The notes: a model not told the origin generated them from the letters alone. Shown: positions 8,293 to 16,354, numbered from the stretch's first letter. The stretch is 64,000 nt of DNA from DATLSM01 sp963722965 (GCA_963722965.1 CAVROX010000014.1:1-64000); one strand, 5' to 3'. Program-made: numbers and translations.

Positions 8293-8865
8293 CTAGGCGG
8301 CTGGCTCGTATCTGAGCAGCAGGATGCCGGAGGCCAGTGAACTTGCCTCGCTGAGGCGCAGGGTGCGTGCCTTGCCGTTGTCCTCGAACAGGCGCTTGCC
8401 GGCGCCGAGGATCAGAGGGAAGACCATCAGCCGGTATTCGTCGACCAGATCGTTGCGGGCCAGCGCCTGCGCCAGCTGTGCGCTGCCGGTGACGAGGATA
8501 TCCTGGCCCCCTTGCTGCTTGATCTCGGAGACCGCCTGCATCGGGTCGCCGCTGATCAGGGTTGAGTTGTTCCAATCGGTCGAGCTGAGCGTGCTCGAGA
8601 CGACCAGCTTGGCCATCCCGTTCATCTTCTCGGCGAAGCCCCCCGCGTCGCTCATCGACGGCCAGGCGGCGGCGAAGCCTTCATAGGTCACCCGCCCCAG
8701 GAGGAGGGAGTCGCTCGCCATCAACTCGTCGTACTTGAATTTGTCTCCCTCGGGCCCGCGGTCAAACTTGAAGGCCCAGCCGCCGCGGTCAAAGCCCTCG
8801 GCTCCACCCGGATCCTCGATCACGCCGTCGAGGCTGAGGAACTGCGAAACGACAATTTTCCTCAT
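8293..8865 (-). CDS. Dihydrofolate reductase-like (RibD C-terminal family) protein
   Basis: Stand-alone RibD_C / DHFR-fold reductase of 190 residues, predicted NADPH-binding and cytoplasmic. It shows the family's opening KIVVSQFLSLDGVIEDPGG, the SDSLLLGRVTYEGFAAAWP segment, DILVTGSAQLAQAL and the VFPLILGAGKRLF motif. Such single-domain members are widespread in actinobacteria and are not the riboflavin enzyme itself; the substrate is unknown. Convergent with the glycosyltransferase and divergent from the membrane protein at 8972. Confidence 0.88.
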   Translation of the reverse strand: MRKIVVSQFLSLDGVIEDPGGAEGFDRGGWAFKFDRGPEGDKFKYDELMASDSLLLGRVTYEGFAAAWPSMSDAGGFAEKMNGMAKLVVSSTLSSTDWNNSTLISGDPMQAVSEIKQQGGQDILVTGSAQLAQALARNDLVDEYRLMVFPLILGAGKRLFEDNGKARTLRLSEASSLASGILLLRYEPAA

Positions 8866-8971
8866 CGCGCCAACCTTTCGTTTTCTACATTTCGATCAAA
8901 GGCTCGACAAATCGCGAAACTCCTCGCCGATCCTAGGGAGGGCCGGGGAGAAGGGGGTCGAATCAGGGCCC

Positions 8972-9694
8972 ATGGACAGGACGCTCGACGTCGGTGCGAC
9001 CCTCAGCGAGGTCTTCTCGATCTACGGCTCCCAAGCGGGGGTGCTGTTGCCGGTCGCGTTCTGGCTCTTTCTCATAGTCGCGATCGTCAACGGCCTGATC
9101 ACCACCAACCTAACCCTTTTGCCGATCGCGCTAGCCGTCAGCGTGATCGCGGCGACGCTGTATCAGGGCATGGTCGTGGGATTGGTTCGAGACGTTCAGG
9201 AGGGGCGCCGCGATTCCTCTGCCAGGGAGCTGATTCGCTCGGCGGCTCCGGTGGTCGGGCCACTGATCGGCGCCGGCCTGTTGTCGGGCCTGGGCGTCGG
9301 CGTCGGCTTCCTCCTCTTCGTGATCCCGGGTCTGATCCTGCTGACCATCTGGGCCGTGATCGCGCCAGTGATCGTGATCGAGCGCTCCGGCGTACTCGCT
9401 GCGTTTGGCCGCTCACGCCAGCTCGTTCGCGGCAACGGTTGGCGGGTCTTTGCGGCGATCTTCATCGTCTTCCTGATCACCGCGATCGCCGGGCTCCTAC
9501 TCTCTGTAATCGGAGCGGCGATTGCCAGTGGCACCGTCGTGCGCATTGTGTTCAGCGCGATCGCCTCGACGCTTACCGCGCCGATCGGAGCGCTGCTGGC
9601 GGCGGTGCTCTATTTCCGCCTCAGTGCGATCAAAGCGCCCGCGAGTCCACCCGGCGCTGACCCCAGCGCCGGACCCGGTCCGGCCGCGAGTTAG
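8972..9694 (+). CDS. Polytopic membrane protein of unknown function
   Basis: 240 residues, six or so hydrophobic segments with an amphipathic cytoplasmic linker (RDVQEGRRDSSARELIRSA) after the second. The layout, with a VIPGLILLTIWAVIAPVIVIE segment and a following RSRQLVRGNGWRVFA stretch, resembles the glycerophosphodiesterase membrane-domain / YIP1-like family seen in many Gram-positives. The open frame extends far upstream through the divergent gene's region; I chose the ATG at 8972, where the hydrophobic protein begins (MDRTLDVGATLSEVFSIYG). The tail is Pro/Ala-rich. Function unknown. Confidence 0.75.
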   Translation: MDRTLDVGATLSEVFSIYGSQAGVLLPVAFWLFLIVAIVNGLITTNLTLLPIALAVSVIAATLYQGMVVGLVRDVQEGRRDSSARELIRSAAPVVGPLIGAGLLSGLGVGVGFLLFVIPGLILLTIWAVIAPVIVIERSGVLAAFGRSRQLVRGNGWRVFAAIFIVFLITAIAGLLLSVIGAAIASGTVVRIVFSAIASTLTAPIGALLAAVLYFRLSAIKAPASPPGADPSAGPGPAAS

Positions 9695-9841
9695 CTGCCC
9701 AAGTTCCAGCGGTGGAAGCTGACCAGCCCTGCGCCGCGCAAGGCGGGCGCTTGCTCCTGGTGCTCTGGGCTAATTCGAGCCCCGCTATCCCTGCTTGGGT
9801 AATCGGCTCCCAAAGAAGCCCGACACGGCTGGGCCGCAGAT

Positions 9842-9952
9842 CTAGCTCGCCATCTCGATCAGCTCGACGCGATACCTGTCGGGATCGCGGACATAGAACG
9901 CCTGGGCGCGCAAGTCGGGGACAGTCGGACGACTGGGTCCTACCTTCAAAAG
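9842..9952 (-). pseudogene. C-terminal remnant of a glyoxalase/VOC protein
   Basis: On the minus strand a stop-bounded stretch of about 36 codons reads LLKVGPSRPTVPDL followed by AFYVRDPDRYRVELIEMAS and a stop. The FYVRDPDxYRVELIE pattern is the last strand of vicinal-oxygen-chelate proteins and closely parallels the FVRDPDGYRIEVVE end of the intact glyoxalase at 11153. An in-frame TAG immediately precedes it and no start or N-terminal half is present, so it is a decayed fragment. Apart from this remnant I see nothing coding between 9695 and 9990. Confidence 0.65.
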
Positions 9953-9990
9953 CTAGGCGGCGAGCCGAAGCGGCGGCAGCTCTGCAGCGT

Positions 9991-10950
9991 CTAGCGTCCG
10001 TGCCGCGCTCGATGCCCCTCGCGCCGATGCCGCCGGATTTTGTGCTTCCTGTGATGTGAGAGCGGCGATCCCGTCGCGGTCACGAGCGAGGCCGCGGGCG
10101 GCGAATCGATTGCGGTCACTTGGCCACCCGCGCCGTTGGTCTGTGCATTCAGGGATAGCGGTTCGAAGTGATGCCAGGGGCTTTCGACGCTGCCGGCGGC
10201 ATTTGTCGCGGTCACCGAGTAGCCGTATTCTCCGCCCGGCGTCAAGGTCACACCGGCGCTGTTCAGGTCGAGGCTGACGCTCTGCCCTACAAAGGAGCCG
10301 AGCAGCTTCCCGGTTGGCAGGGGTACGTCCATGATCAATTCACAGCCGCTGCCTCGATGTGAACACGGCGAGGCCCACATCTTGAATGCATAGGTCGTTT
10401 CGAGGCCCTCGCTGTTGATTTGTGCTTCCAGCGTCGCATCGGTCGGCGTGATGTTCGACACCGACTCACTTTCGATCGAGGGGGGTCCTTGGGTCGTGAA
10501 GGTCTGCTTGAAAACTTGCGCGAGTTCCTGCATCGTTGAACCGGCGGAATTGGTTGCTTTGACGCTGTAGCGGTACTCGGTGTCGGGGTGCAGCCTCACA
10601 CCGGCAGCGTTTAGATCGACTTTCACGGTCTGGTCTTCAGAGGAGGGGGGGATCTGCCCTGGTGGCACGGACGTCTCGACTATCACCAGGCAAAATGCGC
10701 CGTGGCCAGGTTCTGGCTTCTCGATGCCGCACCCCGATTCCAGGTTGAATTGGTAGGTAGTTTCAAGTCCGTTCGGGTTGATCTGCGCTTCCAGCGTTGC
10801 GTCGGTGGCGGTGACCTTCGACACCGATGCGTTTTTGATCGAGGGTGCCGAGGCTGCTGAAGCGCTCGCAGCCCAAGCGAGCGATGCCAGGCCAATCCCA
10901 ACGACCACGGCAATCACCTGGGAGATGCCCACGACACGGGTTCTGATCAC
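9991..10950 (-). CDS. Secreted two-repeat surface protein
   Basis: 319 residues with an N-terminal signal peptide (hydrophobic run about 8-27, Ala-rich cleavage zone near 33). Two homologous repeats of about 100 residues follow, each opening with TDATLEAQIN and GLETTY and closing with a YGYSVTATNAAGS-like strand, again a fibronectin-III-like pattern. Each repeat contains a cysteine pair that may form a disulphide. The last 25 residues are Arg/His/Lys-rich. Similar in plan to the protein at 5663-6682. Predicted extracellular or wall-associated; ligand unknown. Confidence 0.72.
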   Translation of the reverse strand: MIRTRVVGISQVIAVVVGIGLASLAWAASASAASAPSIKNASVSKVTATDATLEAQINPNGLETTYQFNLESGCGIEKPEPGHGAFCLVIVETSVPPGQIPPSSEDQTVKVDLNAAGVRLHPDTEYRYSVKATNSAGSTMQELAQVFKQTFTTQGPPSIESESVSNITPTDATLEAQINSEGLETTYAFKMWASPCSHRGSGCELIMDVPLPTGKLLGSFVGQSVSLDLNSAGVTLTPGGEYGYSVTATNAAGSVESPWHHFEPLSLNAQTNGAGGQVTAIDSPPAASLVTATGSPLSHHRKHKIRRHRREGHRARHGR

Positions 10951-11152
10951 TGGTGCTCCTGCTCAAAGCTTCCTGGACGCCGCCCAGGCTGCCAACTGGT
11001 CAGGCTACTCCTGTGCTGGCAGCCCTGTCAATCGGGCCAGGAACGGCCAGCGAGCATACGTGCTGAGATCCGACCCGGCCGAGATCCCACCGGTCCGTGA
11101 GCGGGTCGAGCAGATTCCGGACGCACTCAGCTGAGCGGACAGCGCACGTTAG
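10951..11152. other. Intergenic segment, possible short coding remnant
   Basis: No complete gene. On the plus strand up to a stop at 11132-11134 one frame reads RAYVLRSDPAEIPPVRER then VEQIPDALS, which has a protein-like composition and host-like codons, but it has no credible start and overlaps the start of the divergent gene. I cannot name a family; it may be a decayed C-terminus. Confidence 0.2.
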
Positions 11153-11548
11153 TTAGGCGTCGGCGCTAGGGCCGGTCTCAACTACCTCGATTCGATACCC
11201 ATCGGGATCTCTGACAAACGCGATCCGGTGGCCCTCGGTGCGGCCGCCGGGGCGATAGGGCGGCTTCTCGGGCTCGACCTCCTGCTCGGCGAGGCGTTCG
11301 AGCGTGGTGTCGAGGTCCTCGACGGCGATCGCGATGTGGTTGTAGCCGGTGCCCAGCTCGTAGGAGTCGACGCCGTGGTTGTAGGTCAGCTCGAGCCGCG
11401 GGTCTTCCCCGGGCAGGCCCATGAAGACGTTGATCGCCTCCTCGCCGATCGGCATCCGGGCGACCTCCTCGAAGCCGAGCTTCTCATAGAAGGCGACCGA
11501 GCGGTCGATGTCGCCGATTCGGTAGCAGGTGTGCAGGTAGGTCGCCAT
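11153..11548 (-). CDS. gloA: Lactoylglutathione lyase / glyoxalase I family protein
   Basis: Single vicinal-oxygen-chelate domain protein of 131 residues with two beta-alpha-beta-beta-beta modules. Opening ATYLHTCYRIGDIDRSVAFYEKLGF and later GYNHIAIAVEDLD and FVRDPDGYRIEVVE match glyoxalase I, including His6 and the C-terminal Glu as metal ligands. It would detoxify methylglyoxal thiol adducts; actinobacteria lack glutathione, so the thiol may be mycothiol or the annotation may be only approximate. Lies just downstream of lgt on the same strand (19-base gap). Confidence 0.85.
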   Translation of the reverse strand: MATYLHTCYRIGDIDRSVAFYEKLGFEEVARMPIGEEAINVFMGLPGEDPRLELTYNHGVDSYELGTGYNHIAIAVEDLDTTLERLAEQEVEPEKPPYRPGGRTEGHRIAFVRDPDGYRIEVVETGPSADA

Positions 11549-11567
11549 CTGCGCTGCAAGGCTATCG

Positions 11568-12431
11568 TTAAGGCGCTCTCCCGCTGTCCATCGGCCTTAG
11601 GTCCGGTTTTCCATCCGGCGTTGTGCTGGCCGCTGCCGGTTGGGGCTCGCCAGCGCCCCTTTGGGTCCGAACGAACCAGACGGCACCGACGACGGTGAGC
11701 ACGCAGGCGACGTAGAAGTTCAGTCTGAGGCCGAAGATGTAATGGGCGGGGTCGACGCGCAGGGACTCCTCGAAGATGCGGAAGGCCGAGTAGCCGGTGA
11801 CGTAGAGGGCGAAGAGGCCCGGCGGCTTGATCCGCCGATGATGTCCCAGCCAGACGAGGAACACCGCCAGACTGAGGTTCCAGATCAGCTCATAGAGGAA
11901 GGTGGGGTGGAAGGTCGCATACCCGGCGTAACCGGGGGGACGGTGGGCCGGAGAGATCTGGAGCGCCCAGGGAAGGTTTGTCGGGCCGCCGAACAGCTCC
12001 TGGTTGAAGTAGTTACCAATCCGGCCAACCGCCTGGCCAACCAAGAGCGCCGGGGCGGCGGCGTCCATGAAGGGGGCCGCACTCACTCCGGCGCGGCGCA
12101 GCCGCCAGAGGCCTACCGCAACGCCGAGGGCGACGCCACCCCAGATTCCCATGCCGCCGTCCCAGACAGCAAACGGCCCCCACCAGTGCGGTGGGACCAG
12201 GTTTGAGCTCGTCACATCGAAGTAGAGCCGACCGCCGATAAGCCCTGCCGGGAAGCTCCACATCGCGACGTCATAGACCAGCTCGCGGGAGCCGCCGATA
12301 GCCTCCCAGCGGCGAACGGTGATGATGATCGCGAGGGCCAAAGCGATCACGTACATCAGCCCGTAGACGTGGATTTCGAAGGGACCGAGCTGAAAGCTGC
12401 TGGACGATGGGCTGGGAATCGATGCGAGCAT
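11568..12431 (-). CDS. lgt: Prolipoprotein diacylglyceryl transferase
   Basis: Membrane enzyme that transfers diacylglycerol from phosphatidylglycerol to the lipobox cysteine of prolipoproteins. 287 residues with about seven membrane segments; the Lgt signature GQAVGRIGNYFNQELFGG is complete, including the essential Arg and Asn, and the HPTFLYELIWN and SAFRIFEESLR stretches are present. The C-terminal tail is Pro-rich. ATG at 12431. The next gene upstream on this strand is the broken deacetylase. Confidence 0.95.
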   Translation of the reverse strand: MLASIPSPSSSSFQLGPFEIHVYGLMYVIALALAIIITVRRWEAIGGSRELVYDVAMWSFPAGLIGGRLYFDVTSSNLVPPHWWGPFAVWDGGMGIWGGVALGVAVGLWRLRRAGVSAAPFMDAAAPALLVGQAVGRIGNYFNQELFGGPTNLPWALQISPAHRPPGYAGYATFHPTFLYELIWNLSLAVFLVWLGHHRRIKPPGLFALYVTGYSAFRIFEESLRVDPAHYIFGLRLNFYVACVLTVVGAVWFVRTQRGAGEPQPAAASTTPDGKPDLRPMDSGRAP

Positions 12432-12457
12432 CGTGGAGATTGTCCCCGACTGCGACC

Positions 12458-13398
12458 TCAGCCCGGTGAGCTGAGGTCGGCAGCGAGGCCGGAGACGCCC
12501 TGACCGCCCTCAATCTCATAGCGGTTCAGTTCGTAGGGGCGGTCGCGACTTGCGTAGCCGGGTTGCTCGGTGACGGCTCCGGTGTAGCCAGCTGCCCGCA
12601 CCGCGGCGATCGTCGCGCTGTCGTAGAGGCTCGACGGGTAGCAGAAGTTATTCGAGGGCACGTGGTAGGTGCGCTGTAGGAAGCGGCGCGAGCCGGCCAC
12701 CTGGTAGGCGAGTTCGGCGCCGCTCATCGTGGTCAGGTCGGGATGGGTTGCCGAGTGCGAGTCGACCTCCCAGCCTTTGGCGATGATCGGCTTGATGTAG
12801 GGGGGGTGAGGTGTTCGACGGTGATCTCAAACAGCGTCGCCGGCCAGCCGTACCTGTCGAGCACCGAGGGGGCGAAGCGGACCTGCGGCGGGTAGCCGTT
12901 GTCGAAAGTGATCACGATCGGCTTCGGCGGCAGGGTCCCATGTTCATACCAGGCCTGCTCGACCTGATCGAGGGTGACGCCCTGGTAGCCGTTGCGGGCG
13001 AGCCAGGCCATCTCTTCGCGGAATTCGCGCGGGGAGACGTAGAGACCCGGGTAGGCCTCGGTTGGCGGCGCGGTGCCGAGCGCGTGGTAGACGAGGATCG
13101 GCACCGGGCCGGTGCGGGGCTTCCAGCCCGGTTGCGGCCGCGCGTTGCGGACGAGTTGCGAGGCGCGGTGGGCGCTCCGGTGGCCGGCTGAGGCGGCCGT
13201 CTTTGGAGCGCCTTTACCGGGGGTCTTGGCGCCACCACCGCTCTGCGCGGCGATTACCAGGACGACAGCGAGCGCCGCTGCGAAAAGCAGCGCCGCGGCC
13301 GCGACCAGGCGCCGACGCCGGGTTCGCCGTCCTCGCCGCGCTTCCGCGCGCCGCTGTTGTAGGCGATCGGGGGAGTAATCGTCCGTAGCGGCTCGCAG
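12458..13398 (-). pseudogene. Polysaccharide deacetylase with signal anchor, frameshifted
   Basis: NodB-fold carbohydrate esterase family 4 protein. Read from the minus strand: a basic start, a membrane anchor (LVAAAALLFAAALAVVLVIA), a linker, then VPILVYHALG and the first NodB motif, which reads TFDNGY instead of TFDDGY. Near 12797-12812, at a run of seven G, the frame changes; the second half continues with KGWEVDSHSATHPDL (the metal-binding His-x3-His) to a stop at 12458. No ATG or GTG precedes the anchor in frame (a CTG at 13398 is possible). So there is a frameshift, a missing usual start and a changed metal-site Asp: probable pseudogene, or one assembly error plus a divergent enzyme. 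Confidence 0.75.
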
Positions 13399-13469
13399 CC
13401 TAATTCCTCGGCGGGGGCTAAGAGCTTTCTAAGGCGGGATTTGCGCTCGCTTAGGGAATCGAACCCAGT

Positions 13470-13850
13470 ATGCGGTCGATGGATGACCTCCACCGCCTCG
13501 AGGCAAAAGGGCTCGCCCGCGCGAAGATCCGGTCAAAGCGCCGACGCGTGCAAGAGATTCGGCGCCGCACGATCCGCGGGTCGCTGGCGCTGTTTGCGGT
13601 CGTTTGGGGAATCGTTTTCGGTCAGCTCGTCACCGGCAACGATCCCGCCCTCAGCCGCATCCACAGCAAGCTGCTCGCCTCAACGCACCACGTGAGCAAG
13701 GTCGTTGGCGTCGAAGAAGCTGTCCCCAGCGAAGTGGCCACTCCAAACGAAGAATCTGCCCATCCCGAAGAACCATCGCGAGCCGCAGAAGCCGAAGCGA
13801 GCCAGGTGCCCGCCCCGGTTCAGGCGCCGATCATCACCTCGGCATCGTGA
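13470..13850 (+). CDS. Small membrane-anchored protein of unknown function
   Basis: 126 residues: a highly basic N-terminal segment (RSKRRRVQEIRRRTIRG), one transmembrane helix at about 39-54 (LALFAVVWGIVFGQLV), then an extracytoplasmic Glu/Ala/Pro-rich disordered tail. Not recognised as a named family. Its stop overlaps the GTG of the heme-membrane protein by 4 bases, so it is probably an accessory subunit of it. Start could be 13470 or the ATG at 13479. Confidence 0.65.
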   Translation: MRSMDDLHRLEAKGLARAKIRSKRRRVQEIRRRTIRGSLALFAVVWGIVFGQLVTGNDPALSRIHSKLLASTHHVSKVVGVEEAVPSEVATPNEESAHPEEPSRAAEAEASQVPAPVQAPIITSAS

Positions 13851-14422
13851 TCGCGGCGACCTCGACCTCAGTTGCTCCGCACCTCTTCTGGATCACCAGC
13901 CGCGCAGCCGGGATTGCGGCCCTGGTTCTTGCCAGCGCCGCAGTCGGCGCGGGCCTGCTGATCAGCGCCCGCGGCACTCCGCGCAGGGGTCTGGGCGGCG
14001 ACGCCAAGGCGCTGCACGAGGCGCTTTCGATGGCGGCCCTGGTCGCGATCGCGGTGCACGGTCTTGCCCTGCTCGGGGACCACTACCTGCACCCCACCGT
14101 CCTCGACATCTCAATCCCGTTCACAGGTGGCTACCGTCCGCTCTGGACCGGGATCGGGATCGTCGCCGGCTGGGCGCTGGCCGCACTCGGGCTCTCCTAT
14201 TACGCCCGCGCCTGGGTCGGGCAGTCGCGGTGGCGTTCCCTGCACCGCTTCACCGCCTTGTTCTGGGTACTCGGCATTGCCCACTCGATCGGCTCGGGCA
14301 CCGATGCCGAACAACCCTGGTTCCTTTTTGTCCTCGTCCTCTCGGTCGCGCCCGCGATGATCCTGCTGCTCGGCAAACTGACCCGTTCTTCAGCTGCGGC
14401 TCAGCTCTCGACTTCGCGGTAG
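13847..14422 (+). CDS. Ferric reductase-like transmembrane heme protein
   Basis: 191 residues, about five membrane helices. Two histidine pairs have the spacing expected for bis-His heme b ligands: LHEALSMAALVAIAVH (14 apart) and LHRFTALFWVLGIAH (13 apart), as in ferric reductase / YedZ-type domains. No flavin or NAD domain is fused, so electrons must come from another protein. GTG at 13847 within a GTGA overlap with the preceding anchor protein fixes the start; the frame stays open upstream but that reading is the wrong frame of the previous gene. The last 22 bases overlap the convergent cytochrome gene end. Confidence 0.8.
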   Translation: MIAATSTSVAPHLFWITSRAAGIAALVLASAAVGAGLLISARGTPRRGLGGDAKALHEALSMAALVAIAVHGLALLGDHYLHPTVLDISIPFTGGYRPLWTGIGIVAGWALAALGLSYYARAWVGQSRWRSLHRFTALFWVLGIAHSIGSGTDAEQPWFLFVLVLSVAPAMILLLGKLTRSSAAAQLSTSR

Positions 14423-15363
14423 TGCTCGCGCCAGATCAGGCGGTAGACCCGCAGGTGGCGGGGCAGGGACCTGAGGCCGGGAATGAACGGTATGCAGATC
14501 AGGGCGAGGCTGAGCAGGCCCATGATGAGGAAGACCAACAGGTCCGCGTTTTCGGAGCTCTTGAACGGTTCGATCTGGTACCAGAACGTGTAGAGCCACA
14601 ACCACACCTGCCCGGGGTAGCTGCCGGTCTCGTTCATCATGCCCCACTGCGTGCCGAGCAGGTGCTGGGCTTCGCCCCGTTTTTCGAAGTATCCGCCACC
14701 GGCTAGAAAGAGCAGCGGCTTGGTGTAGTTGGTCTCATAGAAGCGGTGGTTGCCGGCGACCAGAGCGCCGTCTAAGCCGCCGCTCTGGGCCAAACCAAGC
14801 AGCGAGCCCATCATCGTCGCAACTGGCCCGTAGCGCCCGGCGGGGAGGATCGGGACGCCGCGGAGGAAGCGAGCCCTCCCGACACCTTCTTCATAGGCCG
14901 CGCTCCAGGCTTCCTGGAGCTTGGGGGGCGCCGCTTGGTAGGTGGCAAGGGCGAGCTTCAGGCGGGGGTCGGCCGGGATCTCCTTCAGCGGGTCGATCAC
15001 GTAGTCCTTCGCCGTGTCGATCGGGATGTGAACGCCGACCGCTTCCGCCGGCGAGATCGAGGCGACTTCCTGGGAAACCCCGGAGGTGTGGGTGTAGGGC
15101 GGGCCGTAGGTGGCGACGTCACTGGTGTAGTTCAACTCGGTGACCGCGGTGGCGAGAAAGTCGCCGGGTTCGGCCTTCGCCCAGCTCTGTATCGTCGTCG
15201 GCGGATCGTCGGGGGAGGAGAAGAGGATCGTGAGGATCACCACCAGCCCGACGACGATGAGGAGCGCGAGGACGAACTCCTTGACCAGGTCGTAGCGAAC
15301 CCATGGTCCAGCCCAGGGCGCGGCGTCCTCCGCGGTAGACGGCGCTCGGCCGGCCTCGTTCAC
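14401..15363 (-). CDS. Cytochrome b C-terminal (subunit IV-like) protein with large insertion
   Basis: 320 residues. One membrane helix near residues 28-47, a polar region of about 200 residues, and two C-terminal helices (VWLWLYTFWYQIEPF and LLVFLIMGLLSLALICIPF) that parallel the last helices of cytochrome b6-f subunit IV / cytochrome b C-terminal domain. No CxxCH heme c motif is present. GTG start within a GTGA overlap with the b6-like gene, so the two are translationally coupled as a split cytochrome b. The subunit IV assignment is by layout and context; the central domain is not recognised. Confidence 0.65.
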   Translation of the reverse strand: MNEAGRAPSTAEDAAPWAGPWVRYDLVKEFVLALLIVVGLVVILTILFSSPDDPPTTIQSWAKAEPGDFLATAVTELNYTSDVATYGPPYTHTSGVSQEVASISPAEAVGVHIPIDTAKDYVIDPLKEIPADPRLKLALATYQAAPPKLQEAWSAAYEEGVGRARFLRGVPILPAGRYGPVATMMGSLLGLAQSGGLDGALVAGNHRFYETNYTKPLLFLAGGGYFEKRGEAQHLLGTQWGMMNETGSYPGQVWLWLYTFWYQIEPFKSSENADLLVFLIMGLLSLALICIPFIPGLRSLPRHLRVYRLIWREHYREVES

Positions 15364-16049
15364 TGCGCGCTTTCTTGGGGCGAGGCCACCGGGGGGGCAG
15401 GGGAGCCGACCGCCTTCGGCTTGGCCGGGTATGGGGGCACCACTCCGTGGCGGCGCACGAGCAGCACGTGCGCGATCACCAAGATCACCACTGCCACCGG
15501 CAGCAGGATGACGTGGAAGGTGTACATCTGGCCGAAGTCTGCGACGTTGAAGAAGGCGCCGACGCCGATCGAGTTGATCCCGTCCTTGCCTTGGCTTGCG
15601 ATCCACTGCGAATCGAAGTTCTGCTGGGAGAGGTAGCCGGTGAAGGCGGCACCGATCGCGACCAAAAACGTGACGGCGCCGGTCACCCAAGTGCGTGCGC
15701 GTCCACCCCGCCAAGCGCCCATGAAGAACTTCCCCCAGAGGTGGACGACCATCGCAAAGAAGAAGATCTCCACTGCCCAGAGGTGAATGCTGTTAAAGAA
15801 GTGGCCGACGCTGGAGACGTGCCACCATTCCGGACCCTTGAGGCCGAGGATCATCCCCGAGGCGACGACGATGATCAGCGCGGCGATCGTGACCACCCCG
15901 AAGACGTAGATCCACGATGAGACGTAGGAGGGCTGGCGGTCGGGGAGCAGCTTCTCCGGCGGCAGCGCGCCGACGGCGCGCTCGCGCACCCAGGTGGTCC
16001 ACATCTGCCGCTCCTCGGGCGAGACGCCCCGCTCCTCGCCCTCGTTCAC
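15360..16049 (-). CDS. Cytochrome b6-like subunit (diheme, N-terminal half of cytochrome b)
   Basis: 229 residues, four membrane helices. Ligand pairs for two b hemes are clear: IHLWAVEIFFFAMVVH (His 14 apart) and FHVILLPVAVVILVIAH (His 15 apart), the b6-type spacing. WRGGRARTWVTGAV between helices matches the family. It would carry electrons between quinol and a Rieske partner across the membrane. The Pro/Ala-rich C-terminus overlaps the next gene by 4 bases, and its own start overlaps the small upstream membrane gene by 4 bases. No Rieske or cytochrome c gene is in this operon; the nearest Rieske domain is the DoxX fusion at 29.5 kb. Confidence 0.85.
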   Translation of the reverse strand: MNEGEERGVSPEERQMWTTWVRERAVGALPPEKLLPDRQPSYVSSWIYVFGVVTIAALIIVVASGMILGLKGPEWWHVSSVGHFFNSIHLWAVEIFFFAMVVHLWGKFFMGAWRGGRARTWVTGAVTFLVAIGAAFTGYLSQQNFDSQWIASQGKDGINSIGVGAFFNVADFGQMYTFHVILLPVAVVILVIAHVLLVRRHGVVPPYPAKPKAVGSPAPPVASPQESAQ

Positions 16050-16225
16050 GGTACCCGCCGGTGCTTCGGGAAGGGCAGCAGGATCGCGGCGAGGAAGACG
16101 GCGATCATCAGCAAGATGACGATCACGTTCGCCACCGACATCTGGAAGAAATGCCAGTGCACGTAATGCGCTGGCTGGTTGAGGTTGAAGATCGCCCCCC
16201 TGATCACCGGCACTGCGGGTGCCAT
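16046..16225 (-). CDS. Small single-helix membrane protein heading the cytochrome operon
   Basis: 59 residues from the ATG at 16225, placed 11 bases after GGAGGAGG; a GTG at 16237 lies on that ribosome site and is less likely. One membrane helix (ANVIVILLMIAVFLAAILLPF) preceded by a His-containing stretch (HYVHWHFFQ). Its stop overlaps the cytochrome b6-like start. Likely a small structural subunit of the complex; I do not recognise a named family. Confidence 0.65.
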   Translation of the reverse strand: MAPAVPVIRGAIFNLNQPAHYVHWHFFQMSVANVIVILLMIAVFLAAILLPFPKHRRVP

Positions 16226-16262
16226 CGCTTTCGCCACCTCCTCCCGTCGACTGGTTGAGGCG

Positions 16263-16290
16263 ACGCTACACCAAGGCTTCGAGTTGTCAA
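16263..16290 (-). promoter_or_regulatory. Candidate sigma-70-type promoter of the cytochrome operon
   Basis: On the minus strand a perfect TTGACA (-35, 16285-16290) is followed after 16 bases by TAGCGT (-10, 16263-16268). It would start transcription about 30 bases before the small membrane gene's ATG. Prediction by eye only. Confidence 0.5.
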
Positions 16291-16305
16291 CCCGCTCTAC
16301 GGTAA

Positions 16306-16325
16306 TCCCGCACTACTGTGCGGGA
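16306..16325 (-). terminator. Hairpin after the histidine kinase gene
   Basis: 8-bp stem TCCCGCAC / GTGCGGGA with a 4-base loop, 30 bases past the kinase stop and upstream of the cytochrome promoter. Suits a transcription end between the two units; no long U-tract. Confidence 0.5.
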
Positions 16326-16354
16326 AACCCGTACACCGGCTCCCCGCTCTGGGA

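Noticed and set aside
9767..9782. Short hairpin GGGCT-AATTCG-AGCCC considered as tRNA T-arm or terminator
   Set aside because: Loop size wrong for a T-arm, only 5 bp stem, and no T-tract follows.
13440..13470. tRNA T-arm-like sequence (GGGTTCGATTCCC on the minus strand)
   Set aside because: No D-arm, anticodon arm or matching acceptor stem could be found around it; the upstream part is coding. Probably chance, possibly a tRNA 3' fragment.
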